In this document: positions 54,501 through 64,000 of the stretch, in pieces
Position numbering within the stretch: position 1 is the first letter of the stretch
Layout: each line of letters starts with the position of its first letter
NCBI GenBank assembly: GCA_007844125.1
Contig: CM017567.1
Coordinates: 11,574,428 to 11,638,427 of the forward strand
Origin: Sinonovacula constricta
Lineage: Eukaryota > Mollusca > Bivalvia > Cardiida > Solecurtidae
DNA length: 64,000 nt
Direction: 5' to 3'
Notes under the pieces: generated by a model
Told to the model about the DNA's origin: nothing
What the model saw: the letters and a program-made list of their open reading frames with translations, nothing else
The model's database searches: none
Translations under genes and position numbers: made by a program

Positions 54501-57500
54501 CATCGGCTTGCGCATCGGGAGGTGGTAGGTTCAAACCCCAGCTGAGTCAAACCAAAGATTTTAAAGTTGGTAATAGTGGCTTCCCTCCTAATGGTTGGGG
54601 CTAAGGGGACAGCATTACATCTCACTTATCGGTGTCAGTATAATGGACCGGCCAGGTCCAGTCCTTGGGCACCTCATAAGGGGCCCTGTGCTTTAATGAT
54701 AGAAATGTCGCTGCACAGTATCGGCAAAAATGCAGGCAAATCCCATCCCAATCCAAGGCGGGATTTGATGATCTGAAACTACACTATTTGCCTCATCGTC
54801 TGATACCCACGGTTGATTCTATTATGTTACTCTCCATTCATCACCCGTGGGCAAATTGCTACTCATTTCGTCGTTCTGTTTGAATAGAACAGAACAGACA
54901 TTATACAATCAGATGATAGGTTACAAAATTAAATACTCTTCAAACGGAAGATCAATACGGTGACCTGAGAACGTAATCATGGCGACCGGTACAGCGCATC
55001 GCAAGTGTAAAATATGTCTGTCAGCGATCCGCGACAAATGTTCTTACAGATCTTTGGGCACTCCAGCAAGTATTGAAAAATACACGTCGGTTTTAATCGG
55101 TATCATCGCCCATGAAGACAGTGACGTTGCTTGTAATTTGTGCGTAAATAAACTTACAACAATGCTTTGAAGTGGTATGAAAGCGTAAACTTGATTGGTT
55201 GGCAGATTCGCTGGATGGTCTCAGCGAACCAATCGGATTGTGGCATTTCATAGTAAACAAAGCGACGAAATGAGTAGCAATTTGCCCACAGGTGATGAAT
55301 GGAGAGTAACGTAATAGAATCAACCGTTAGTATCCGACGATGTATTTGCCTATGCTTTGTTAAAGTGTGCATAACAGGCTAAAAGTTAAAATGTTTTATA
55401 TAATCAAGTAATGGTTAAATTAGTGACCTCAAAACACTAGGCGACTTGTATTGTAATAAAATTATTTTCTCTGTATCATACTTTTACAAAACATGTTTCC
55501 AGCAGCACATGTAACTTTCTGGCCTTTCCATTCTATCTGCAATACATGTTATTATTTTGTATTTAAACAACATTAATCCAAAAGCTAAAAAAGCTTGTTC
55601 AGTAGGCACATTGGCATTCACTTTTTCTGTCTATGTGATGCAAGACCTTGTATTACTTTTAATTCCAAAAAAACTGCTAAAAAGGAAAGAAAATACAGCT
55701 AATATTTTATTATTGTGTTGCATATCCTTGTTCATGCATTAATTAAGCGTTTTAACAAATTTAAATGTAAGTTATTAATATAGTTGTAAATAACTGGTCA
55801 CTTCAGAAAGCTTTATGAGCAATTTGTCAAATAAAATAAAAACAAATAGAAACAAGAGAATTGGTAGAACTGATGGATGCTTCACGAATAAAGGCTAGCT
55901 CCAAAAGGGCTTCTTTTTTAAATATGTATGTTACACAAATAAATGCTAGCTCCAAAAGGGCTTCTTTTTTTAAATATGTATGTTTAAATAATTAAAGTAT
56001 AAAAAATAACCAATCAAAAAAACTCCTGAACTATGCAAAAGAGAGTTATGGTTCTTGTACACTGCACTCCTCCTCATTGAGATCTATCTACCTATGACAT
56101 TTCATATTGATAACTCTTACACTTTTTGTGTCATGCTCCAGAAAAAATTATGATGGGCGAACATGTGAACTAACAAGATGGACGGATGGACAAAGCAGCG
56201 ACTATATGCATGTCCTTCGCTGAGCATAAAAACATTTTGCATATTATTTTAAGGAAAATGGAATGCTAAGCAAGTACTCATGTTTTTATTAGAACCTTAA
56301 ATGCAGTTATTTTCCAAGAATACATCTAGTACTGCCTAAGTAGAGAAACTAGTTAAAACATTTTCTTACTTGAAGAAATTTAGAGTACTTTAGCATATCC
56401 ATCCTTGCTACAATGGCCCCTTGTTTCAACTATGTAGATAACTCATACAAATCTTTACTGAGCTATTGAAGAATCATGCTTATAAAGTCTAGAATTTCAG
56501 ACTATTGAATCAAATATCCTTGACATTTATACAGTGATGTAAACTTAAATAAGGCCCACCCTACCTGCTAAGCATGATTTCATTCTCTCGTCTCTGGACA
56601 ACATGTTCATACTTCATCTTGTGTTTGGAATCCTTTGCTGATACTGACTCTGCCAACAGGTCTATACTCTCCCTGAAGCAAACACACTTCACACATGACA
56701 CAGATATAGTGCTTCCTTCACTATTATTGTAAGCCATTCAGCAACAAGGATCTACTTCAAAGCCAAAAGCTGTGAGATAAAGGTAGATCTTGGTCAGAAG
56801 CTGGTCTTTCCTGACATTGTTCCCTCAAACCTTCAACTATATATAGTACTCTTGTTTCATACACCACGAAGGGTGAAAATGGTTGAGTTACTTGTTCCAT
56901 GGAAGGAGAAAATACAGGAAGGATTTGAAAGAAATGTTGAAAGTGCCAAGACCTTGATGATGTTTGCAGTCACTATGGACTGTGCTTGGAGCACTGGGCA
57001 TCAAGGGTCTTCCTAGGAAGCCTACAGTCCAGGCTCTTAACAAGGCTGCCAAAAAGTTGTCCTGTTGACTTTGATTCATGTGAATGTGGTGGCTGGGAAG
57101 CCATCACAGACAAGCAGTTTATAGCTGCTGCCCATCTGGAGAATGTACCAAGATAATGGGTGGAAGATTATGGAAAGTTGGATACTTTGTTGATGATGTC
57201 CGTGATAGTCCTAGTACTGTACCATGCAACATGGCATTTTATGAACACATGATATACCGGTTTTACCCAGGTACCTTTCATCAATGTGTACTAAAAAACA
57301 ATGGCGCTGAATATTACACATTCCTTTTATTTGAAGACCCTTGAAATATTTCTTAATGTTAAGATCTAAAGTGACAGATACAAAAAGAAGTTATGGTGGA
57401 AATCTTTGTTGACCCTACAGGTATGAGATACCTACCTTGGGCACACTTATTATATCAGGCAAGGATCATTATTTTTACAGGATTAGCAAAGAGACTTTAA

Positions 57501-60500
57501 ACCTGGACCATATCAGGCATGATATTTGAATTCTTAAGTTTTCTCATCAAGGGTGACTACAAACTAAGCACTTACTGCAACACCTGAGCCTGTCATGTAA
57601 GGGTAACAGCAAGTGTTTAAAAACAGTCTTTGTATCATAAATATCATATTTGAAAATAAGACTGTACATGTAGGCACATATATTATGACCTCTTGGAGTG
57701 AAAAATAGCTAAGTATGTCTCCAAATGAATATTAATTCATAAAATTTAAAATGAATTTATTTTGTATAATTTTTTTTTATTTGTTATACTGGTAATAATG
57801 TCATAATTCTATGTCATTTTACCTTTGGTCACAATTTCATGACTCAAACAATTCTTAACCTTTTTGAATTTTCTGGCAGTTTCAAACTCTCATCATCACT
57901 TATAAGGCCTCTTCTCCTCATGTGACCACAACATTCATGTGTCAAGCAAACAACACATCGAAAAATACTAATGAAGAATATTTGATACAATCGGAATGCC
58001 TCAGGCAAGAATCATCTCTCAGATGTTTGACCGGACAACATGCGAAAATAAACATAAAGGTGCCTATAAAGTGATCAAAATAACAAAGATTATCTCTTCT
58101 GAAAATATATATCGTATATCTAACGAGATGTGAACAATAAAACTGATAAATAGAGGTTTATAGATGAAATAATTCTATACACTACACCTTTTTACCTGAG
58201 GAGTTCCCATTGTGTTTGATACTTCCAAAAACTACATAAAGGTAAAGAATGGCTGAGTCATGATATTCTGACTAATATGATAAATACTAGCTTGGAAACA
58301 ACATAACTTACCAGTTGTGTGTTGTTTCATTTTTTTCACATAAAGAAGACTCTACACCTAAATCAAAACTGTTCTTTGCCTAAGTAAATATTATATACTG
58401 TTTTATTGACTGTATACATAATATGTGATCTAGTGGACAGTAGTTTAGTGGTTAGACAGTGAACTCAGAATCAAAGGTATCAATATTTTAAAAAGTTACA
58501 ATTGAATATTGGTTCTATCCAGAAAGAGGGCAATCAAGAAAGATTAACATTAGTTAAAACAACTTTGTTTTTTCAAATTGATTAATTACCAAAAAGATTA
58601 ATGTATTCTTAAAATATGCAAATGCCACTAACCAATAAGCAATAAAAAAATCTTCATTTACAATTATTATATAACCTGAGTTTCCACAGTTAACTGCTGA
58701 CTGTAAGTGACTATAACAATGTATTGAAAAACAAACTTACTGAGTTTCTTTGAGGACAGAGTTCCATCTATCTTCAAACTGCCTTCGCTCAGAACGATTC
58801 TTCATCATAACTCTCTGCAACAAAAATAAGACTTAACTATAATTAAGCAAGAAATCAACTTCAAATTACGCCACTCAACCCATGTGTTAAGAGAGTACCT
58901 GTCAGGATTATTCAGAGAAAACACGAATCATTTGTTCACAGCACAAATGTGTGTTCTGTAGGGGATAGGAACTTCTTACAACCAGAAAGAATAAACCAAA
59001 GAAGGTGTATTTATTCATACTACAATCAACTAAATTTACAAGGATGTTTTTCAGATTAATTATTTTACAAAGCTTTACCATTGATTCTTCAAGCACTTTT
59101 GCTTCCTTCTTCTGAGCAGCTGTAAGTATTTGGTGCTGTTGTTTCTGTCGAACTAGTTCTTTCATTTCCTCTTCCTCATCCTCCAATGCCCTCACATTAC
59201 TCTCCTGATAAAATTATACAATAACCTTTGCTACAAATCTGTTCCCTTTTGGAAACACGGCAAACCAGATGTAAATAAGCCTTGACAGTGTCTACACAAT
59301 AGTTTTATAATCAAATTTTTTAAAGATTGTGTAGTGTCTGCAAAGACAAATACATGTATAACAATATAGCTTCTTGCAATGAAAATATATAAACACACAC
59401 TGATAATAGAAACAGCTTATCTTTTCCAGCACTTTGACAGAGCAAAATTAAAGCAAGATTTATGACTGTCAAGATAGTAATTATCAATATAATTCTAGGG
59501 CCTTTACATTCCTTGCCTGAATATAACAGATGGTGCCTAAATGGTTGGTCAAGCATGTCAACATAAATCAGTATTTTCATTTAGTGTATTACACAGGGTG
59601 AACAGTTGTTCTATTTTACACAAAAGAACAGTTGTGTTTTGTTTGTAATACTGTTTGTGTGCACTTGACTTGGATGCAAACAGAAAATGTCAAAATCACA
59701 ATAGGGGGATGAATTACTAGCAAATCATGAAACTGTCCTTATATAATAAATGATCTTACTTTAGACAAAAACTTTACTACCTTTACCTCAAGACTTTTTT
59801 TAAAACAAAGTTTTCTCCTTTATCTTATTTATGATATTAGTGTTTATATTAAAATTGGTGTATCTAAGTCACTTGAACAGAGCAAACTTACACCATTAAA
59901 ATCTATTTTCAATTTCCTAACCATGTCAAGTCTATGATTCTTGCAGAAACTTTCAAACAAGTTCATACCTGTATACGCTTCCGTAGCTGCTCTTTCTCCA
60001 TTTTCTCGATAAACTTCTGATCCTTATTTTTACGCTGAGAGGAGAACCTCATCGCCCAGCGTCTCTTGCTCTCATTCAATAGTCTCTCTTGTTCCTCCAA
60101 CAGCTGGCGCTCCTGCTCCTGTCGTCGGGCTTCCTGGTCAGTCTGTAAAACACAAAACAGTCAATCATTATCTGTTACTGTTTTTTCACAGTTAAAATAT
60201 TTAAAATTAAAGTAAATCATAATTTTAAGATAGGTTACAATAAATAGTTTATTGAAACATTTAAAAAAAGTCGTTGGCAAGAGTCAGAAAACAGTGACAG
60301 GAAAACTGGTACATTGTTTGTGGCTAGTGCTTTTATATAAGGTGTTTCAGACAAGCAATCATAGTGAGACTGAACTAAAAATGCTGCAAGGAAACAATAT
60401 ATCTTGATAACTGAACCTATAACTGAAGTTATAACTAAACATACCTACCTTCTTCATAGAGTTAATCCTTTTCTCCTCTGCCAACATTCTCCTTCTCCTC

Positions 60501-63328
60501 ATCTCACTGGCCATCCTGGCTGCTTCTTCCTCCTTCTTCTGTCGTTCCCAGATAATTTCTCGCAGCAGTTTCTCCTTCATCTCTGCTCTCTCTCCCTCAT
60601 GTTTACTCATTATTAAACTGAGGATTTTTTCATCCTAGAAAAATGAAATAACAGTGATAAAAATCTCTCAGCTCTTAAATTAACTGCAGTATAATACAGA
60701 CTATAACAGCAAGCATTCTCTGGGAGTTGTAAGATCAGATTCTGAAGTAATTGCTGCTGTGAGGGTAACAATACTTAAAGTAACCTTTGCATGGATTTTT
60801 CAAAAAAGAATACTGAATCAGTTTGTGTTAGAAACATAAACAAATATGATTTGATAAAATTACATTATAGTTAGGTACAGTAAATGTGGATGTCGAGGTT
60901 TTGTAAATGTCCATATTTACTTTTAACTTTTGTAGATATATTTTGAATACTAACGTTTATTTTAAAGGCAATCAGAAAGCTTTACCTCTGGAGTAACTTC
61001 CGCTTTCTTCAGTTCAGATTTAGGCAGTGCTTTCCGCAGTTTAGAGTTGGTTATTGGGCGCGCTGATGTCAGATGTGTTCGACTCAACATTGATGTTCCT
61101 GCAAGACTGAGATCCGAGGCACTGTAACTTCGATTTATAGAAGCTTGGGCACTCTTGGGTCTTTCACCAGTCCCCTTCTTGTCTGATTTCCTATCAAACA
61201 AAGTATTCTCTTGAATTTTCTCATAGCAAAGTGAGTTTTTTTTTTTATTAATAATTTTTTATTACAGGCAAAAATATAAATATATATGAATAAACCATTA
61301 GACATTTACTTTTAATAAAGTATGCATTTATCAACTTTAATGCTTCTTTGCAAATATTTGTTAACCATTTTTTTTACAAATGTGTTTCTTGATCAGTACA
61401 TAAAAATTAATCAGTACTTTATATAAATACACTTGATATGAAGTAACGTAAGATCATAACATCTGATAATAATTTGCCTATAAATTATCTGGCAAAAAGA
61501 GTATTATAATTTGGTGACAAATTATCTGACATAAAAAATACTATAATTTGCTTATAAATTATCTTGTAGAAAGAATATTATAATTTTGTTATAAATTATT
61601 GGACAGAAAGAATATTATAATTTGCTTATAAATTATCTGGCAGAAAGAATATTGACAAATAGCCTTACTTATATTTTAAATAGGATTATCAAAAGAAAAC
61701 TAACATGTTATGACATATATATATTATCAAATCTTTCAGTTATTCAGATGTTTTGTCATTTGATATAAAGATAGGTTTAAATACCTCCGTATAGCTCGTG
61801 CTTCCTTCCTAGACAGCAGCTCCTGTCGTAGTTTTGTGCTTTCATTGTGGAGCTCCTTCATTCTACATAGGACAATAAATTATTGATTGCAACATGAATG
61901 TGTGTCGGTTCAGAACTATTCCTAAAGGTATCTGCTGCACTATCTAAATAACTTTATTGAATCCTTCATTATCAAATAATGACAAGGCACTAATGATCAG
62001 AGGTCAAAAGCAATCTAGTTTAAGTAATGTGATGAAATATGAACCTTAGTGCTACTTTGCCTGATGTTTAAGGAAAAGAAAAATCATAAAAAACTGCCAA
62101 TTGTGTAGAAATACAGTATTATATATAGTATTATTATAGAAATACAGATGCTTCATGATAGATAACAGATTTTGTTCGAGAATGACCATCATCATCCATT
62201 TATAGTCCATATTTCAATCAATGGATGGGACTTTCTCATATCGCTGCTCTCCAACCGTACCTTTCAATAGATGTTTAGTGGTTAAGTTGGGCTAGAACCT
62301 CTTTTACTGTTTCATATTATGTTTTCTTTGATTGGCCTCAGGGAAATGACCATTTGATATTATATCGGCTTAATTATTTTCAGCACTGTTGTTTTTTCTT
62401 TTCTAAATATGTCCTGTTTTGTTTGTTTTGTTTTATGTTACATCACACCGACACAATTATGGTCATTTTGGCGATGTCCAGCTAGTTACCAGTATTGGTG
62501 GAGGACAACCTCAGACTAATATCTGGGTAGAACCACCAGCACACCACAGGTTAGCTGGAAAACCTCCCCACATGAAAGTTCTTGCCCCGACCAGGACTCA
62601 AACCCATGTGGTGAGAGCCTGAGGAGTTTAAAGTCAGCAACTCTATCCGCTCAGCCATGGGCGCCCCCTAAATGGGTCCGGTAAAAGGATCTTCACAATT
62701 ACAAAAAATGTATATTTTCAAACAAATTGTTTTGCAAGCTTGTTCTTTTTAATTTTATTTATCATTTCAATCTTCCCATACCACTGCAGAGCAATGTTAT
62801 TGGGTGCAATTTAGTCCAGAACATTAGCATTTAAAACAACTTCAACCAACCGCTTAAACTTTCCATAAATATAACATGAAATAATATGAACATCTAAGGG
62901 GTATAATGGGGAACTGGAATGCTGAGAGGTTTATCCTACACTTTTTCAACATGAACAAATGCCAAAGCAGCATTTATAAGTAATAAGACAAAAAAATTAA
63001 AAAAAAATTAATTTGTCATGGTTAACTGAAATTCATAATCTGTTTGATGGCCTTACTACGTGTTTCAAGATTTAGAGGATTTCACATTGGCAAATTTTCA
63101 CAATTTGGCCAGAACCCGACCCATTCACAAAAGGGTAAAAACAAACCAGCAGTACTTTATGCAAACAGATTGCATATTTTTCTATCTCTCTAGTGAAACA
63201 ACTATATCTACAAGACAGTTAATGTTTTCACCTCTGATTAATTTCATCATTGGTGATCCTCTCATGACCGATGGATGTCGCCCAAGCAGTTCTCTTCCGC
63301 TGTAGACTACCTCTGTCCAGGTTCTCCT
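51516..63328 (-). CDS. Coiled-coil protein (possibly CCDC177-like), 5' partial, 12 exons seen
   Basis: Exons in coding order, all phase-consistent with GT-AG borders: 63328-63232, 61862-61785, 61190-60986, 60634-60449, 60142-59969, 59204-59079, 58814-58741, 56672-56565, 54317-54215, 52955-52846, 52157-52049, 51686-51516. They sum to about 513 residues before the stop; the start lies upstream, probably outside the window. The product is very rich in Lys, Arg, Glu and Gln. A Ser-rich linker (SINRSYSASDLSLAG) sits in the third exon, followed by long heptad-type helices (EEEAARMASEMRRRRM, EARRQEQERQLLEEQERLL). The C-terminal segment is distinctive (SRHLAASSHRLRDSLRNKYG). No enzyme motif, signal peptide or membrane segment is seen. 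CCDC177-like is a guess from overall character; other cytoskeletal or ciliary coiled-coil families are possible. The gene structure is well supported, the name is not. Confidence 0.85.
53735..54030 (-). mobile_element. SINE family-A copy, diverged
   Basis: On the minus strand: head TTATGGCTTAGTGGGTAGAG, B-box-like GCGTTCGAGTCCC, then GGGGAGAGCTTCTAGTTGACC and GGTTCTACAGAGATTTTTCC. The order matches family A. It lies in the coiled-coil gene intron between exons 54317-54215 and 52955-52846. Confidence 0.7.
54477..54783 (+). mobile_element. tRNA-derived SINE, family B
   Basis: The head reads like a tRNA: GCTGCAATAGCTCAAGTGG (A box TAGCTCAAGTGG), GTAGAGCATCGGCTTGCGC, and GGTAGGTTCAAACCCC (B box). 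The body contains TTCCCTCCTAATGG, GGTGTCAGTATAATGGACCG and GGGGCCCTGTGCTTTAATG. It is unrelated in body to family A. It is not a functional tRNA gene because the acceptor ends do not pair as a cloverleaf and a 240-bp body follows. It abuts the transposon at 54794. Confidence 0.75.
54785..55351. mobile_element. Complete small DNA transposon: 88-bp TIRs, 9-bp target duplication
   Basis: Left inverted repeat 54794-54881 and right inverted repeat 55255-55342 match base for base apart from a handful of differences; inner landmarks are GGTTGATTCTATTA, TTACTCTCCATTCATCACC and GGGCAAATTGCTACTCATTT. The 9-bp direct repeat TATTTGCCT flanks the element exactly at 54785-54793 and 55343-55351. Element length is 549 bp. 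Long inverted repeats with a 9-bp duplication fit the Mutator-like (MULE) superfamily, although other superfamilies with 8-9 bp duplications cannot be excluded. It sits in an intron of the coiled-coil gene. It is too short for a transposase and would depend on an autonomous relative. Confidence 0.88.
54979..55170 (+). CDS. 63-residue Cys-pair ORF inside the small transposon
   Basis: The only sizeable open frame within the inverted repeats starts at an ATG preceded by AACGTAATC. It encodes a peptide with KCKICLSAI near the start and DVACNLCVNKL near the end, i.e. two C-x2-C pairs about 38 residues apart, a spacing compatible with one zinc-binding module. It resembles the first, DNA-binding part of a larger transposon protein whose remainder was lost by internal deletion (inference). 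Whether it is expressed or functional is unknown. It is not a host exon: no splice linkage to the surrounding gene is seen and it is on the opposite strand. Confidence 0.5.
   Translation: MATGTAHRKCKICLSAIRDKCSYRSLGTPASIEKYTSVLIGIIAHEDSDVACNLCVNKLTTML
55851..56232. repeat. Second mollusc-type dispersed repeat
   Basis: Starts AACAAGAGAATTGGTAG and ends with GATGGACGGATGGACAAAG, ATATGCATGTCCTTCGCTGA and GCATAAAA, the pattern of another bivalve dispersed repeat that I recognise. An internal block of about 50 bp (GCTAGCTCCAAAAGGGCTTC with TTTAAATATGTATG) is duplicated in tandem at 55895-55985. Non-coding, in the same intron as the small transposon. Confidence 0.6.
56775..57065 (+). pseudogene. 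Retroelement fragment, C-terminal region of a reverse-transcriptase polyprotein
   Basis: One frame gives VKMVELLVPWKEKIQEGFER. Another, after a frameshift, gives LGALGIKGLPRKPTVQAL followed by NKAAKKLS. These match, from memory, a widespread tail of invertebrate retroelement proteins (LTVPWE-type block followed by a G-x-x-G-x-x-R-x-A region). Frameshifts and stops show it is dead. It lies on the plus strand in an intron of the minus-strand coiled-coil gene. Sequence to 57350 may belong to the same insertion but is not recognisable. Confidence 0.5.
58435..58560 (+). mobile_element. SINE-like fragment
   Basis: GTAGTTTAGTGGTTAGACAG resembles a tRNA-like A-box head, and GGTTCTATCCAGA resembles the family-A body block. 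The sequence between is diverged. Weak support. Confidence 0.35.
61466..61658. repeat. Tandem repeat of about 37-45 bp, 5 copies
   Basis: Five diverged copies of a unit containing TATAATTTGCTTATAAATTA followed by TCTGGCAGAAAGAATAT. The last two are the closest. In the intron between coiled-coil exons 61862-61785 and 61190-60986. Confidence 0.8.
62420..62669 (-). mobile_element. SINE family A, near full length
   Basis: On the minus strand: head GGCGCCCATGGCTGAGCGGA with A-box-like TGGCTGAGCGG, B box GGTTTGAGTCC, body GGGAGGTTTTCCAGCTAACC, GGTTCTACCCAGATATTAG, CCTCCACCAATACTGG, AGCTGGACATCGCC, and a tail rich in AACAAA. It is colinear with 34321-34560. It is in the first visible intron of the coiled-coil gene. 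Confidence 0.88.
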
Positions 63329-63639
63329 CTGTGAATTACAATAAAATACCATACACAGCTGTTTGCTAAATGTTTTTGAATGCATCAACAAAACACAGCT
63401 ATAGTCATTTCTCAGACATACAACTATAATTGGTGGATAAAGACTCCAGGCTCCACTTGCAAAAACATGTATCAGTTGAGTTCCTGCTCAAGCTCAAATA
63501 ATGACTGCAAGAGAACTGCTTACACATTTCTATCCAAACAACTTGGAAAGGTTGTGATATTAAAATGAAATATAAATGTGTTAAAGATACAATTAGTAAA
63601 TAATGTGCAATCAATAAATTGTGCTTAAGCAAAATCTCA

Positions 63640-63870
63640 AATGTGAAATGTTTCTTTAATTGGGACTAGACATAAAGGTTAGCCCAACTGAGAAATGTTT
63701 TTGTAATTGGGACCAGATATAAAGGTTAGCCCAACTGAGAAATGTTTTTGTAACTGGGACCAGATATAAAGGTTAGCCCAACTGAGAAATGTTTTTGTAA
63801 CTGGGGCCAGACATACAGGTTAGCCCAAGTGAGAAATGTTTTTGTAACTGGGACCAGACATACAGGTTAG
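63640..63870. repeat. 47-bp tandem repeat, about 5 copies, beside a SINE remnant
   Basis: Copies contain GAAATGTTTTTGTAACTGGG, ACCAGATATAAAGGTTAGCC and CAACTGA, with successive starts 47 bp apart (for example 63693 and 63740). The last copy runs directly into AGAAGACCTCCTCACATTAAG, an inverted family-A SINE segment extending to about 63985. Confidence 0.85.
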
Positions 63871-63985
63871 CCAGAAGACCTCCTCACATTAAGTATTTGC
63901 CTTGACTGGAACTTGAACACACACTAAGGGACAGAGACATTATAATTTGGCCACCCTAAAAGCTTAGCCTGTGCACCCATAAAGT
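63865..63985 (-). mobile_element. SINE family-A head fragment
   Basis: On the minus strand the order is a GGTGCACAGGCTAAGC head, a B-box-like GTGTTCAAGTTCC, CTTAATGTGAGGAGGTCTTC, then it breaks off into the 47-bp array. The GGTCTTC-TGGC junction corresponds to the family-A GGTCTTCCAGC block. No upstream exon of the coiled-coil gene was found in 63329-64000. Confidence 0.55.
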
Positions 63986-64000
63986 GACAAGTAATAAAGT

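Noticed and set aside
54477..54545. A tRNA gene
   Set aside because: A and B boxes are present but the acceptor stem does not pair convincingly and a SINE body follows.
57084..57344. An 86-residue plus-strand open frame after the retroelement fragment
   Set aside because: No recognisable motif and no splice signals; probably non-coding or more retroelement debris, too uncertain to call.

Overview
The window is eukaryotic nuclear DNA. It is AT-rich, with intron-split genes, GT-AG splice sites, tRNA-derived SINEs, a decayed LINE and large tandem arrays. Two dispersed repeats have ends I associate with bivalve genomes (24453-25810 and 55851-56232). Together with the protein-level character of the genes this suggests a bivalve mollusc; species cannot be fixed from the sequence.

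Layout: (1) 1-7520, plus strand: a complete seven-coding-exon TRAF-family signalling adaptor (RING, TRAF zinc fingers, short coiled coil, MATH domain; about 434 residues), with a 16-bp tandem array in its first coding intron. (2) 8020-11070: a 3-kb, 23-bp tandem array in the convergent gap between TRAF and the next gene. (3) 13420-36237, minus strand: MIOS, the GATOR2 subunit of the mTORC1 amino-acid sensing pathway, with 25 coding exons identified; one further small exon is probably missing from my model. Its introns hold a 65-bp array that duplicates the exon-21 splice donor, a 36-bp array grown out of a SINE, and a bivalve-type dispersed repeat. (4) 36385-37262: a 25-bp array with a 75-bp higher-order period, just upstream of the MIOS start. 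(5) 39600-45430: a transposon graveyard, made of a decayed DNA-transposon transposase (plus strand), a TA microsatellite and a broken, internally deleted non-LTR retrotransposon (minus strand). (6) 45430-51515: intergenic, with no gene recognised. (7) 51516-63328 and beyond, minus strand: the 3' twelve exons of a highly charged coiled-coil protein. One intron carries a complete 549-bp DNA transposon with 88-bp inverted repeats and a 9-bp target duplication, next to a second SINE family.

The three host genes are unrelated in function as far as can be seen: innate-immune/TNF-type signalling, nutrient sensing, and probably a cytoskeletal or ciliary coiled-coil protein. No operon-like or defence-island organisation exists. 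The most interesting material is repeat biology: tandem arrays seeded from a splice junction and from a SINE, and the compact transposon with intact ends.
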